A stretch of DNA of 64,000 nt from positions 3,211,501-3,275,500 of the forward strand of contig CANJKZ010000010.1 of NCBI GenBank assembly GCA_947471745.1, written 5' to 3'. Below are positions 1-11,323 of the stretch, in pieces. Under the pieces are notes generated by a model that worked only from the letters and a program-made list of their open reading frames with translations, ran no database searches and was not told the DNA's origin. Numbering within the stretch: the first letter of the stretch is position 1; every line of letters begins with the position of its first letter. Source of the stretch: Closterium sp. Naga37s-1 (taxonomy: Eukaryota; Streptophyta; Zygnematophyceae; Desmidiales; Closteriaceae). The position numbers were made by a program, and so were the translations under genes.

Positions 1-1018
1 GAGTGTTGTTAGGCCCCGTCCTCGCTTGGGCGGAGCCGACCTCGTGGTCGGATGTGCAGGGGTTGCAGCCGACCTGCAGCAGTGGGCACGGGGGCCACTG
101 CAAGGGCGCCGAGCTGGAGGGCGCCTGGTTGGAGGGCGCCGGGCGGAAGGACGCCATCCTGGACGCCTGGTTGGCGCCCTGGACGCCTGGATGGCGTCCT
201 AGGAAGCGGGACGCCGACCTAGGCGTCGGTACGACTACCCGGGTGCCTGGTCGACGTCGTGGGTGCCTGCACGGCGCGCTGAGGGCCCGGACGCCGACCA
301 GACGCCCAGGACGCCCAGGTCGGCGTCCTGGGAGGCTGGACGTCGCCCTGGATGTCTGGAAGGCGTCCTAGGCGTCTGGACGCCGACCTGGGGGTTTGGA
401 CGGCGTCCTGGGCGCCTGGACGCCGAACTGGGGACGCCGGGCATTGGTGGCCGGCTACGGACTGCGCTGGTCGACCAGGCGTGGTTGCCCGGTCGACCGG
501 GATACCCGGGCGACGTGTGCGAGTGTCTGCGAGGCCGACCTCGGGGGTGGTATCCCGAGGTCGACGTGGCTGGTGGGCGCAGTCGCTGGCGTGGAGTCTG
601 CCAGGCGTCTGCGCTGTGCTCGTGACAAGGTGTGGAGCGCCAACCAGCTGCGCGCACCTGCGAAGCATATGCACCGTTGTCCTGCGGGTGCAACGCTGTG
701 CAGCCGACTTGCTGCAGCGTTGGCACACCATGCAACTTGCAACGCTCTGCAACGCTGGAGCGGTGCGAGCGCTGCTGCGCTGGAGCGCGGTCGACCGTGC
801 TGCGCTGGAGGTCGACCAGCAGCCTAGCTAGCTCTGATGTAGTCAGTGTTGCCAATGTTGTTCCAACCATTGTTGTCAATCTTTGCTAGTGAAACTCTTG
901 CAAAATCTCCCCGTGAATGTGCAAGCAGAGAACACACAAGCAAACGACTAAGGACCAACGAACGCAGAGATCACATGAGCACCCGTGCCTAGCCCGTAGT
1001 CTAGCTCCCGTTGCAGCA
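1..1018 (+). repeat. 5' LTR of copia C1 (left edge cut by window)
   Basis: This stretch matches 7231-8248, the 5' LTR of C2, base for base wherever I compared. It is GC-rich, full of short GGACGCC/GGCGTCC motifs, and has no convincing coding content; the overlapping reading frames on both strands are by-products of that composition. The end is placed at GCAGCA by comparison with the end of the C2 3' LTR. Confidence 0.8.
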
Positions 1019-1153
1019 GTTATCTCCGCATGGTGCGGTGAGCGTGGACGACACCGCGACGAAGTTCAGTCTAGCCGACTTTGCACATACCGATCGTGTT
1101 CGTAGACCGGCAGCCGTGCAGTCACTAGCGTGCGCGTAGGCGACGCCGAGGTG

Positions 1154-3998
1154 ATGGACACCCTGGAGGGACGGCTGGAGGATGCGAGGAGACGCCATGA
1201 GGCCCAGGAGTACGGGGCGATACCCTGGGCAGTCGTCGAGGCAGGACTCCGCTCCATGTGGGCGGCGGAGCACCCCCCTTCTCGGCCTGCCTCTCCTCGA
1301 CCGGTGAACGACGATGGCGGCGTCGACGTGGGCGTCAACGCCGGTGGAGGCCAGGTTGGCAGCAGTGCGGGAGGCACGTCGAGGCAGCGAGGTGTGATAC
1401 ACGCCGGTGAAGCCGGCGGCGTTCAGGCGCGAGAGATGCAGTCGTCGGCGGCTGCAGGCTCCTCGCAGGGCGACGCCGGTGGGCGTCGAAGCGGATTGTC
1501 GCCGATGTCGGCGACCCAGGTGACGGCGGGCGGGATTACACCGAGCTACGGCTACTTCAAGTTTGCGCCGGACAGGATCTTGGTCACCCCGCCACTCGTT
1601 GGTCGACAGGACATTCTCACCTGGAAGGAAGCCATCGAGCCCCAGCTGGAGATGGCCGGGCTGATCGGCTTCGCCCGAGGGACCGTGGCGACGCCGGAGG
1701 AGCACCACGCCGACTTGCGTGCGGAGTTTCGCGCCGTGCAGCTGTTGACCTTCATGGTCATTTCGCGGTGCTGCTCGCCGGGCGTGCAGATCGCTCTGAA
1801 GTGGTGCCGGGAGTACCTCGACGCTGGCCACCGGGCGTGGCACTTCATCGAGTCGACCTACCAATTCACCGACGACCTGTACATCGCCCAGCTGGAGGGA
1901 CAGCTGACGCACCTGCGTATGGGCGATGAGGAGACGGCGACCGACTACTGCAGCCGAGCTCGGCGAATTCTCGCCACCATCAGGATGGTCGGCGCGCAGT
2001 ACTCAACGGCGTCGTACGTCACCCACGTTATGCAGGGGCTCTCAAGCAGCTACAACCTCTTGAAGCGGCTGTCCATGGCGCCGAGCACAAGGATGACGCT
2101 CAACGAGGATAACCTGACCTCGTATATCCTGCAGGACGAGGCGATGCAGGAGGCCGAGCGATCTCAGGAGCTCTTGGCGCAGGCCAACTACGTCGCCCCG
2201 ACGAAGCAAGGAGGCCGACCAGGGCAGCGTGGGCAGTCGGGCGGCGGCAATAGCAGTGGCTGGAAGCCGAGCAAGGACGCCGACAAGAAGAAGTCGGCTA
2301 AGGATAGTGGTCGTGGAGGCGGAGGCCGATGCCGGGAATGCTGGCTGTGCGGCGACCCCGACCACCTCTCCTTCGAGTGCCCCGACCGCAGTGACTCCGA
2401 TGAAGACGACGCCAAGGGAGGCCGAGGAAGGTCTGGCAGTCGTCGTCCTCGTCGAGGTGGAAGCAAGCCGCGCAAGGAGAAGCAGTCAACCAAGTCGACC
2501 TCGGCGAAGGACGCCGACTCCTCTGCTGGCGGCAAGGCGAAGGACGACAAGACGGCGTCGTGCTCGTTGGTCGGCGTCGTGGAGCCGACCGTCTCGCTGG
2601 CGCCGGAGGCTGGTGAGGACTTCCAGGCGGTGGCGGCAGCCGTGCAGGCGAACCCGGCGGTGGTCCTGCTCGACAGCGGTTGCTCGCACCATCTGATGGG
2701 AACGAAGGAGGCCTTCGTCAACCTGGGGCCGAGCGGCGACGTGAAGCACGTGCGCGGCTTCAATGGGGCGCTGCAGGACGTTCAGGGCCGCGGCACTGTC
2801 GCTCTGAAAGGGGAGGCCGGGAAGCAGGTGCTCATCCCCGACGTGCTGTATGTACCCGGCGTCCGGCCAGTCTACGGTCTCCGCCAGGCGCCCCGTGAGT
2901 GGCACGACACACTGAGGACTACACTTGCGGCTCTTGGGTTTGCTCCTTCTACTGCCGACCCGTCGCTGTTTCTGCGCACCGACACCTCTTTGCCGCCGTT
3001 CTACATCCTCGTGTACGTCGACGACTTGGTCTTTGCCACTGCTGACACTGCTGGACTCGCCCACGTGAAGTCCGAGCTGCAGAAGAGACACACGTGCACA
3101 GACCTGGGTGAACTGCGCAGCTACCTTGGCTTGCAGATCACCCGGGACAGAGCACAGCGCACCATTACTCTGACTCAGTCACACATGGTGCAGCAGGTCC
3201 TTCAGCGCTTCGACTTCACGTACTCCTCGCCTCAGGCCACTCCTCTGTCTACTCGCCACTCGCTCTCAGCTCTGCCTTCGGATGAGTCCGTAGAGCCGAG
3301 TGGCCCGTACCCAGAGCTTGTTGGCTGCCTCATGTACCTGATGACCTGCACACGACCTGACCTAGCATACCCTCTTAGCATCTTGGCACGCTATGTTGCT
3401 CCTGGGAGACACCGACCAGAGCACATGGCTGCAGCGAAGAGGGTGTTGCGCTACTTGTGCAGTACGTCGGGCATGGGGCTAGTGCTTGGAGGGCAACGTC
3501 GAGTGGTCCTCACAGGTCACGCAGACGCTTCTTGGGCTGACGACCAGGCTACGCAGCGGTCGTCACAGGGTTACACCTTCAGCCTTGGCTCCGGCTCTGT
3601 TTCGTGGCGGTCTACCCGCTCGTCTTCTGTTCTCGGCTCCAGCTGTGAGGCTGAGATCTACGCGGGGGCCATGGCTGCACAGGAGCTACGCTGGCTCACC
3701 TACCTGCTGACTGACCTAGGAGAGCCGCCTCGTTCTCCTCCAGTTCTGTACGTAGACAACAAGGCCATGCTGGCCTTGTGTCGGGAGCACAGACTGGAGC
3801 ACAGAACGAAGCACATTGCTCTTCGCTACTTCCTTGCTCGTGAGCTGCAGCATGCGTGGTCAGCTGCGCCTTGCTTACGTGGCCTCTGAGGCCAACACTG
3901 CTGATATCTTTACCAAGGCACTTCCGCCTTGTGATCATCAGCGCTTCTGTACGATGCTAGGTCTTGTGCCTACTTGGCCTCACTTGCTCACTTCTTGA
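1154..3998 (+). pseudogene. Copia gag-protease fused to heterologous RT/RNase H
   Basis: From ATG 1154 the frame encodes a copia gag with one zinc knuckle (C-X2-C-X4-H-X4-C, CWLCGDPDHLSFEC near 2340) and an aspartic protease core (LLDSGCSHHLMG near 2668). At 2865/2866 it passes without a frame break into the second half of a copia reverse transcriptase (VYGLRQAP, YVDD at 3014-3025) and RNase H (DASWAD, YVDNKAM). Integrase and the RT N-terminus are absent, so the product cannot support transposition alone. A one-base slip near 3850 moves the conserved C-terminus (ASEANTADIFTKALP) into another frame, so the first frame stops at 3889 while the C-terminal frame runs to 3998. The gag-PR part is nearly identical to C2. 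The RT/RNase H part is clearly a different family (VYGLRQAP here, LYGLKQSP in C2). Confidence 0.8.
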
Positions 3999-4230
3999 CC
4001 TTGCTTGTACTGTGATCTTTCTATACCTGCACTTGCTTGTTTACCTTTATATATGATCTTGCATGTGAACTGGCCTTGTGGCCTTGCTCTTGTGCTCGGA
4101 CTGTGTGGTGACGTTGTGATCCACCCTGAGCTTGCTTTGCTTTGCTTGACTGGTCTTGTGACCTCTTGTTCTCCCCCACTTTGCCTATGGGGGTGTGTCA
4201 AACTCATATGCTATAGTCTGTGTAGGCTGT

Positions 4231-6190
4231 AGTGGGGTAGACAATATGGGGTACAACAATTTCAGGTTTTCCTACTTGTACCCACCTGCTTGCTAGTTCA
4301 TTCATTCCTTCCTCATTTCTTCACAACCTTTCCTCACGGTACGTCTACTATGCTCTGATTGACATAGGCGACCGGAAGAAAGGGTTCAAATTGTAACCAA
4401 CACTCAAATCTCGAGTTCGACACATTCGTTGTGTTGCAGATCACAGCCGATTGCGTTTATTGGCAGTTACCACTTCAAAACACCTTTGTTCGCAATCGTC
4501 GAAGCGAAGAGCCAATTATACTAGCACTGTGTCGTTCTCGGTTCACCGACGCAAGTGCCTTGATAGGTACGAATTTGAGTCGCCTCCATTTTCGCTACTA
4601 GTTCTCCTGCCTGTCACCACATGCAAACTTGACTCGATATGACGTTCGCATTCGTTTTTTTGCACAGGTGACGACATTGGCACATTCAAAACCTTCATCA
4701 CTCTTCGTCGAATCAAAGGAGGCTGGTAACCTAGGATAAACTATGCAAGCCGAGAGCATTCGTGACTACTATTTTTGCCATGTCAAGCACTAAGTTATCA
4801 CGAAGCGCTTATACTTTTTCAAACCCGCGTTGCGTAGCAGTTAGTACCATTTATCCTGCTATTAATCCTCCTCTCCTCGCGATTTCTTATCTTTTCGTCT
4901 TTTTACCCTTCGCTCCGAGCTTCACAACTACGCTCTCACTTCTATTTTGTTCTAAAGCGGCCATCGTATACTCTCAAGTAAAACTCACAATTGCGGCGCA
5001 TTTCTGGCCGTTTGGCGCGTCCGGTGCCTGCTGTAGAGCTCAGATTCGAGTGTCTCCTCTAGTCTCTTACGACGTGTCAATCTTTGAAACCCTAGAAACA
5101 GGTAAGGCTGGTCCGTCATAGCATTCATTTTGCTTGCAAGCCAGCACTTCCCTCCATTCTCACTTCGCCGATGCTTCCTACTCTCCGTTTATCTCATTTT
5201 TTCGGTAACTATTATGTCGCAAAATGGAGAAGCGCGATGCATAATGAAGCCTTCGGCTATCTCAATTCCACATTCCTAGAGCTTAGTGCAAAGAGGAAGC
5301 TCAGTAAGCATGCATGGAGGCGTCACACGTCGATAAGAGGGTATTACTAACTGACATGTGTGAGAGGACTGAACATATGCATTGCCGAGATAAGAAAGTG
5401 ACATGTTTGTGATGACGATATTGCCACAATTGCCGTCACCACATACATATCCCTTCATTTTTTCTGTCCCCAAATATTGCCATTAATCCACGCTGGAGCT
5501 GCTATATAACTGGAAATTGTGATTCTGCTAGAGTTGTGATAGCTAGCATTTCCTCTATCAAGCTCTAGTCACGAGCAGCTGGTGAGGCAAGTCATACTCG
5601 CATCTCCCAACACCCTTGCAATAACCCACCCTCACTACTAAAATATCCACCCTGTCCGCTCCCATGCCTGTGTGCGAACCCACATGCCCTGCCCCACCTG
5701 CAAAGTACCCTGACCAGCCAAGCGAATTAATTTAGATACGACCTCCTCTGGCAAGTTGCGCTGGGGGTCAACTCACGAGGAAAGCTGACTCGCGAGTACG
5801 TTCTCCCATGTCTTTTCAACTGAGTAGAAAACGAGTTTTTTTACTGTGGTCGCCTCAGTTGAGTCATTCAAACAAGGCGAAGCAAGGCTTCAGCCTTGAC
5901 CAACTCGAGTAGAATAAATGAGGCGAGGGGTGCTGTTGGCTCATGACCACTTGGGGTGGACGCCACCCTCTCCTCCTCCTTTCTCTTTGTATGGGTGTGG
6001 TTCCCTGTTTACCTCCATGCATTCATCTCCAGCCGATTTCGACACGCCACAGTGCCATCAACGTTGAGCATTCCGCAGGGGGAGGGAGGGAGGGAGGGAG
6101 GGAGGGAGGGAGGGAGGGAGGGAGGGAGGAGGCTGACATTAAGACGCAGTTATGGCTGCAGAGGGAGAGGCAAGTGTGACAAAGTGAAAC
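4231..6190. other. No gene recognised
   Basis: The reading frames here are short, the composition is more AT-rich than in the elements, and no domain is recognisable. The first few hundred bases may be the remnant of the C1 3' LTR. The rest looks like intergenic or intronic sequence upstream of the coiled-coil/LRR gene. Confidence 0.5.
6077..6130. repeat. (GGGA)n microsatellite
   Basis: About 13 tandem GGGA/GGAG units. Guanine-rich on the plus strand, so it could form G-quadruplex structures. It lies about 95 bp upstream of the coiled-coil exon. Confidence 0.9.
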
Positions 6191-6224
6191 AGTAAATGGA
6201 CTGCTCGGATTAGTGATAGGGGAA

Positions 6225-6758
6225 TTGGCAGCATTGAGGGGGGAGCTGGTAGTGGTCAGAGAGGAGGTGGCTTGACAGAAGGAGCGAGTGGCGATTTTGG
6301 CTGAGAGAAACCGGGATTCGGAAAATGAGCTGAGGCGTGCATTGGGTGTCGTGGAAGAGAGGAGTGTGGCGACTGCTACTGTGGTGGAGGAGAAGGGGAG
6401 AGAGGTGGCAGCAGTGAAGGGGGATCAGGATGGAGTGAAGGCGGAGCTGGCAGTAGTGAAGGGGTTGATGGTTGAAGACAAGGATTTTATGATAGTTCGA
6501 CTGCATATGGCTGAGGAAAGAAGGGAATCCAACTTGAGAGGGTTGAGAGCAGAGGCTAGAAAAGGTGAGGAGGAGATGAGAGCGGAGTTGGCAAGGGGGA
6601 GGGAAGAGATGAGGAGGGAGGTGCAGGAGGAGCTGAACCGGCCACGTGCCATGGAAGGATTTGCAGCCTGGAAGGAATGGCAGATGATACAAGATCTGAA
6701 GCTGAATATTCCGCAGGAGATTCGGGAGAGTAAATGTGTTGGGAAGCAAGCCCTGGAG
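6225..6758 (+). pseudogene. Coiled-coil exon of a coiled-coil/LRR gene, with in-frame TGA
   Basis: The frame encodes an Arg/Glu-rich heptad-like coiled coil (GELVVVREE, ENELRRALGVVEER, REEMRREVQEEL) ending ...GKQALE at a good donor, GAG|GTGAGT (6758/6759). The next exon (6859) opens in the same phase, giving ALE|AIKS, so the two belong to one gene. The coiled-coil reading extends upstream to about 6225 but is cut by TGA at 6273-6275. Either the exon starts just after it (TTGACAG|AAGGAG could be an acceptor at 6278) or the gene carries a nonsense mutation. The true start was not found. The LRR exon that follows is also interrupted by C2, which favours a disabled copy. Confidence 0.5.
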
Positions 6759-6812
6759 GTGAGTGCTTAGTGAATGAGTGGAATGAATTACTTGGTTCTT
6801 CTACTTTTTACT

Positions 6813-7221
6813 GTGATCATGACTTGTTATGAATGCCTTCGTCCCCCTTTTATTCCAGGCAATCAAGTCAGCATCCCATGGGAACAATCTGAAGCTGAGT
6901 GGTCTCCACAAAGGCCTCTTAGACGACATCAGCATTGACTTGTCCTATAGTTGGGGCTACAGTGCGGAGGGCATGAAACACCTCTTCAGGCTGCCACGGC
7001 TGCAGACACTATACCTCAGCGGCACAGAAGTCTTAGACGATTTCTTGGAAGGCATTGGGTTCATGACCAGTCTCAAAGGCCTCTATCTATGGGGGACCAA
7101 TGTGACCGATTCTAGTCTGGCGCAGTTGACAGCTCTGTCCTCTCTTAAAGAGCTGGAGCTTCCTGAATGCATGGTCTCAAATGCTGGCATGGTGCATGTG
7201 GGGACTCTGACAGGGCTTGAG
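6813..7221 (+). repeat. 409-bp direct duplication, left copy
   Basis: It begins GTGATCATGACTT in the intron and ends GGGCTTGAG in the LRR exon. The identical interval follows the C2 3' LTR at 23498-23906. It is far longer than the usual 5-bp copia target duplication, and its two ends sit exactly at the two outer edges of the element. Confidence 0.9.
6859..7221 (+). pseudogene. LRR exon, truncated by copia C2 insertion
   Basis: The exon begins after a clear acceptor (TTTTATTCCAG|GCAATC) and encodes leucine-rich repeats of about 24 residues (LFRLPRLQTLYLSGTEV, MTSLKGLYLWGTNV, LSSLKELELPECMV). The reading stops inside a repeat at ...LTGLE, where the C2 LTR begins. The same exon is present in full at 23544-23975 beyond the element, so this is a truncated duplicate. 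Over 409 bp the two copies differ at only two positions that I can see (a C/G and an A/G). The family looks like intracellular LRR proteins; no specific function can be assigned. Confidence 0.75.
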
Positions 7222-8248
7222 TGTCAACGGGAGTGTTGTTAGGCCCCGTCCTCGCTTGGGCGGAGCCGACCTCGTGGTCGGATGTGCAGGGGTTGCAGCC
7301 GACCTGCAGCAGTGGGCACGGGGGCCACTGCAAGGGCGCCGAGCTGGAGGGCGCCTGGTTGGAGGGCGCCGGGCGGAAGGACGCCATCCTGGACGCCTGG
7401 TTGGCGCCCTGGACGCCTGGATGGCGTCCTAGGAAGCGGGACGCCGACCTAGGCGTCGGTACGACTACCCGGGTGCCTGGTCGACGTCGTGGGTGCCTGC
7501 ACGGCGCGCTGAGGGCCCGGACGCCGACCAGACGCCCAGGACGCCCAGGTCGGCGTCCTGGGAGGCTGGACGTCGCCCTGGATGTCTGGAAGGCGTCCTA
7601 GGCGTCTGGACGCCGACCTGGGGGTTTGGACGGCGTCCTGGGCGCCTGGACGCCGAACTGGGGACGCCGGGCATTGGTGGCCGGCTACGGACTGCGCTGG
7701 TCGACCAGGCGTGGTTGCCCGGTCGACCGGGATACCCGGGCGACGTGTGCGAGTGTCTGCGAGGCCGACCTCGGGGGTGGTATCCCGAGGTCGACGTGGC
7801 TGGTGGGCGCAGTCGCTGGCGTGGAGTCTGCCAGGCGTCTGCGCTGTGCTCGTGACAAGGTGTGGAGCGCCAACCAGCTGCGCGCACCTGCGAAGCATAT
7901 GCACCGTTGTCCTGCGGGTGCAACGCTGTGCAGCCGACTTGCTGCAGCGTTGGCACACCATGCAACTTGCAACGCTCTGCAACGCTGGAGCGGTGCGAGC
8001 GCTGCTGCGCTGGAGCGCGGTCGACCGTGCTGCGCTGGAGGTCGACCAGCAGCCTAGCTAGCTCTGATGTAGTCAGTGTTGCCAATGTTGTTCCAACCAT
8101 TGTTGTCAATCTTTGCTAGTGAAACTCTTGCAAAATCTCCCCGTGAATGTGCAAGCAGAGAACACACAAGCAAACGACTAAGGACCAACGAACGCAGAGA
8201 TCACATGAGCACCCGTGCCTAGCCCGTAGTCTAGCTCCCGTTGCAGCA
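7222..8248 (+). repeat. 5' LTR of copia C2
   Basis: 1027 bp, TG...CA. It is practically identical to the C1 LTR at 1-1018 and clearly diverged from its own 3' LTR, which is about 29 bp longer. Confidence 0.85.
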
Positions 8249-8383
8249 GTTATTTCCGCATGGTGCGGTGAGCGTGGACGACACCGCGACGAAGTTCAGT
8301 CTAGCCGACTTTGCACATACCGATCGTGTTCGTAGACCGGCAGCCGTGCAGTCACTAGCGTGCGCGTAGGCGACGCCGAGGTG

Positions 8384-9850
8384 ATGGACACCCTGGAGGG
8401 ACGGCTGGAGGATGCGAGGAGACGCCATGAGGCCCAGGAGTACGGGGCGATACCCTGGGCAGTCGTCGAGGCAGGACTCCGCTCCATGTGGGCGGCGGAG
8501 CACCCCCCTTCTCGGCCTGCCTCTCCTCGACCGGTGAACGACGATGGCGGCGTCGACGTGGGCGTCAACGCCGGTGGAGGCCAGGTTGGCAGCAGTGCGG
8601 GAGGCACGTCGAGGCAGCGAGGTGTGATACACGCCGGTGAAGCCGGCGGCGTTCAGGCGCGAGGGATGCAGTCGTCGGCGGCTGCAGGCTCCTCGCAGGG
8701 CGACGCCGGTGGGTGTCGAAGCGGATTGTCGCCGATGTCGGTGACCCAGGTGACGGCGGGTGGGATTGCACCGAGCTACGGCTACTTCAAGTTTGCGCCG
8801 GACAGGATCTTGGTCACCCCGCCACTCGTTGGTCGACAGGACATTCTCACCTGGAAGGAAGCCATCGAGCCCCAGCTGGAGATGGCTGGGCTGATCGGCT
8901 TCGCCCGAGGGACCGTGGCGACGCCGGAGGAGCACCACGCCGACTTGCGTGCGGAGTTTCGCGCCGTGCAGCTGTTGACCTTCATGGTCATTTCGCGGTG
9001 CTGCTCGCCGGGCGTGCAGATCGCTCTGAAGTGGTGCCGGGAGTACCTCGACGCTGGCCACCGGGCGTGGCACTTCATCGAGTCGACCTACCAATTCACC
9101 GACGACCTGTACATCGCCCAGCTGGAGGGACAGCTGACGCACCTGCGTATGGGCGATGAGGAGACGGCGACCGACTACTGCAGCCGAGCTCGGCGAATTC
9201 TCGCCACCATCAGGATGGTCGGCGCGCAGTACTCAACGGCGTCGTACGTCACCCACGTTATGCAGGGGCTCTCAAGCAGCTACAACCTCTTGAAGCGGCT
9301 GTCCATGGCGCCGAGCACAAGGATGACGCTCAACGAGGATAACCTGACCTCGTATATCCTGCAGGACGAGGCGATGCAGGAGGCCGAGCGATCTCAGGAG
9401 CTCTTGGCGCAGGCCAACTACGTCGCCCCGACGAAGCAAGGAGGCCGACCAGGGCAGCGTGGGCAGTCGGGCGGCGGCAGTAGCAGTGGCTGGAAGCCGA
9501 GCAAGGACGCCGACAAGAAGAAGTCGGCTAAGGATAGTGGTCGTGGAGGCGGAGGCCGACGCCGGAAATGCTGGCTGTGCGGCGACCCCGACCACCTCTC
9601 CTTCGAGTGCCCCGACCGCAGTGACTCCGATGAAGACGACGCCAAGGGAGGCCGAGGAAGGTCTGGCAGTCGTCGTCCTCGTCGAGGTGGAAGCAAGCCG
9701 CGTAAGGAGAAGCAGTCAACCAAGTCGACCTCGGCGAAGGACGCCAACTCCTCTGCTGGCGGCAAGGCGAAGGACGACAAGACGGCGTCGTGCTCGTTGG
9801 TCGGCGTCGTGGAGCCGACCGTCTCGCTGGCGCCGGAGGCTGGTGAGGAC
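8384..9850 (+). pseudogene. Copia C2 polyprotein, gag part
   Basis: The frame from ATG 8384 encodes the copia gag: a helical capsid region (TWKEAIEPQLEMAGL, HLRMGDEETATDY), a basic Gly/Ser/Lys-rich stretch, and a zinc knuckle CWLCGDPDHLSFEC near 9570-9609. It is split at GED|F by the non-autonomous LTR element at 9855. After removal of that element and one CTTCC target copy the frame runs on into the protease at 11324. Gag forms the virus-like particle that packages element RNA. It is nearly identical to the gag of C1. Confidence 0.85.
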
Positions 9851-9854
9851 TTCC

Positions 9855-10064
9855 TGTTAGAATATATCTGTAACTGCCTGTAGCTGTAGTTAGTGTAGTT
9901 ATTAGAAACTGTTGGTGGTGCACCTTCTTTGCATGCTTTGTTTACTACTTGTACCTCGCTCAATAGTGAATTCTTCCTCTTTGGCTAAACTCTCTCGACA
10001 TATGTCTCTCTCAAGTCTCCTCCTACCCCAAACCCTAGTGTTCACTTAATCTACTATTCTAACA
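9855..10064 (+). repeat. 5' LTR of the non-autonomous element
   Basis: 210 bp, TGTTAGAATA...CTATTCTAACA, with a short inverted repeat at its ends (TGTTAGAATA against TATTCTAACA). Confidence 0.9.
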
Positions 10065-10080
10065 TGGTATCAGAGCTAGG
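10065..10080 (+). promoter_or_regulatory. Primer-binding site for initiator tRNA-Met
   Basis: TGGTATCAGAGCTAGG sits immediately after the 5' LTR. This is the classic plant LTR-element primer site complementary to the 3' end of initiator tRNA-Met. Confidence 0.85.
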
Positions 10081-10514
10081 TCGTCCTAAGACCTATTTTT
10101 TTTCCCCCATGGGCCCACCACGTATCCCCCCGCTCATGGCGCTCGTCACGCCCCCCGTCGCGGCCGTAGTTACGACGGTTGCAACGGTCGCGACCATCAA
10201 AACGGTCTCAAAGCTAGCTGCGCGACGGCGTCAGATGCGGTCTCGTTTCGTCTCCCCGTCGCGCCCGTTGCGCCCTGCTCGTCGCGCGCATCGCCTGCCC
10301 CGCCCCGTTCTGTCACGAACACAGCAGCAGCCGCGCGCAGCTGCGTACGGCCGCGCATTGCTGCGCGCAGCTTCGTACGACCGTGTGCACCCGCGCACGG
10401 TCGTGTGCGCCAGCACCAGCGCCCGTCGCCAGCACCTGCGCGAGCGCCAGCGACGACGCCAGCGCCAGCAGCAGCTAACGGCGCCCCACTCTTCCCTTCC
10501 GCAGCTTCCGCCGT

Positions 10515-10527
10515 GGGGGGGGGGGGG
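10515..10527 (+). repeat. 13-base poly-G run
   Basis: An uninterrupted run of 13 G inside the non-autonomous element, followed by further G blocks. It is prone to length change and to quadruplex formation. Confidence 0.9.
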
Positions 10528-11108
10528 ATGTGGGGGTGGCGGGTGTGAGTTGCCTGCAGCCCGTCCTTCCCCTCCCTTCAGCGGGGCCCGCCGTGAGGGG
10601 GGGAAGAGGTTGCGGGGGGAGGGTGAGGGGAATGGGGGAGATTGTGAGGGAGTGGAGAGAGAGATTCTGCCAAGCCAGCAGCCGCCCCTCCTCCTCTCTC
10701 TCTCACTGCCGCGTGTGCTGCCGTGGGGGGGAGGGTGAGACGGTAGCGGAAGTCAGCTAGGCATCTGCAGCTGCCGCCCGCTGCTACCGTGGCACCTTCT
10801 GCTGCCGCCCCTGCCTCCACCTGCTGTTTCTTCTGCTGTCTTCTGCTGTTGAGCGGCAGGTGCTGCCGTTGAGCCCTGCTGTGCCGCCGCACGGTGCCGC
10901 CGCACGCACACGCTTTCCAGGCGACCTGCCGCCACATGCACCTTTGTCTGTTGCTTCTACCTTGGCTGAGGGGTTGGTGTAGCTGAATCTGCCACCACTG
11001 CACCGGTTGCCACTGGTCTTGCCTGCTGATGCTGTTTTCTCTGTTCGTGGTGTACCCATGCAGGATGTGTTGCTGCACAAACTCCTGCTGCAGGCAGTTA
11101 TGGGGGAG

Positions 11109-11318
11109 TGTTAGAATATATCTGAAACTGCCTGTAGCTGTAGTTAGTGTAGTTATTATAAACTGTTGGTGGTGCACCTTCTTTGCATGCTTTGTTTACT
11201 ACTTGTACCTCGCTCAATAGTGAATTCTTCCTCTTTGGCTAAACTCTCTCGACATATGTCTCTCTCAAGTCTCCTCCTACCCCAAACCCTAGTGTTCACT
11301 TAATCTACTATTCTAACA
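11109..11318 (+). repeat. 3' LTR of the non-autonomous element
   Basis: 210 bp, the partner of 9855-10064, followed by the second CTTCC target copy and then the C2 protease frame. Confidence 0.9.
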
Positions 11319-11323
11319 CTTCC

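Larger units (their letters stand above)
1..4230 (+). mobile_element. Ty1/copia element C1, chimeric and defective
   Basis: The element starts just inside its 5' LTR (about 9 bp lie outside the window). From 1 to 2865 it is almost identical to 7231-9850 plus 11319-11565 of element C2. At 2866 identity to C2 stops abruptly, and the rest (reverse transcriptase C-terminal half and RNase H) belongs to another copia family. Integrase and the N-terminal half of RT are missing. The right end is uncertain: a G-run ending at 4193 followed by TGTGTCA at 4194 could be a polypurine tract and LTR start, but no second LTR copy is available to confirm it. Confidence 0.8.
9855..11318 (+). mobile_element. Non-autonomous LTR retrotransposon (TRIM/LARD-like)
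   Basis: A complete small LTR element with 210-bp LTRs (9855-10064 and 11109-11318) that start TGTTAG, end CTAACA, and differ at two positions I can see. The flanking target duplication is CTTCC (9850-9854 and 11319-11323). The primer-binding site TGGTATCAGAGCTAGG follows the 5' LTR directly, and TATGGGGGAG precedes the 3' LTR as a polypurine tract. The 1044-bp interior has no gag, protease, integrase or RT; it is GC-rich and low in complexity. The uninterrupted site is visible in C1 at 2620-2624. It must rely on an autonomous element's proteins. Confidence 0.92.

Noticed and set aside
1-1018. Reading frames of 85-214 codons in the copia LTR, on both strands
   Set aside because: They overlap in several frames in GC-rich LTR sequence, recur in every LTR copy and show no domain.
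10064-10738. Gag-like protein of the non-autonomous element starting at its primer site
   Set aside because: The frame is low-complexity Arg/Pro/Ala-rich with no gag motif, and overlapping frames are equally open.
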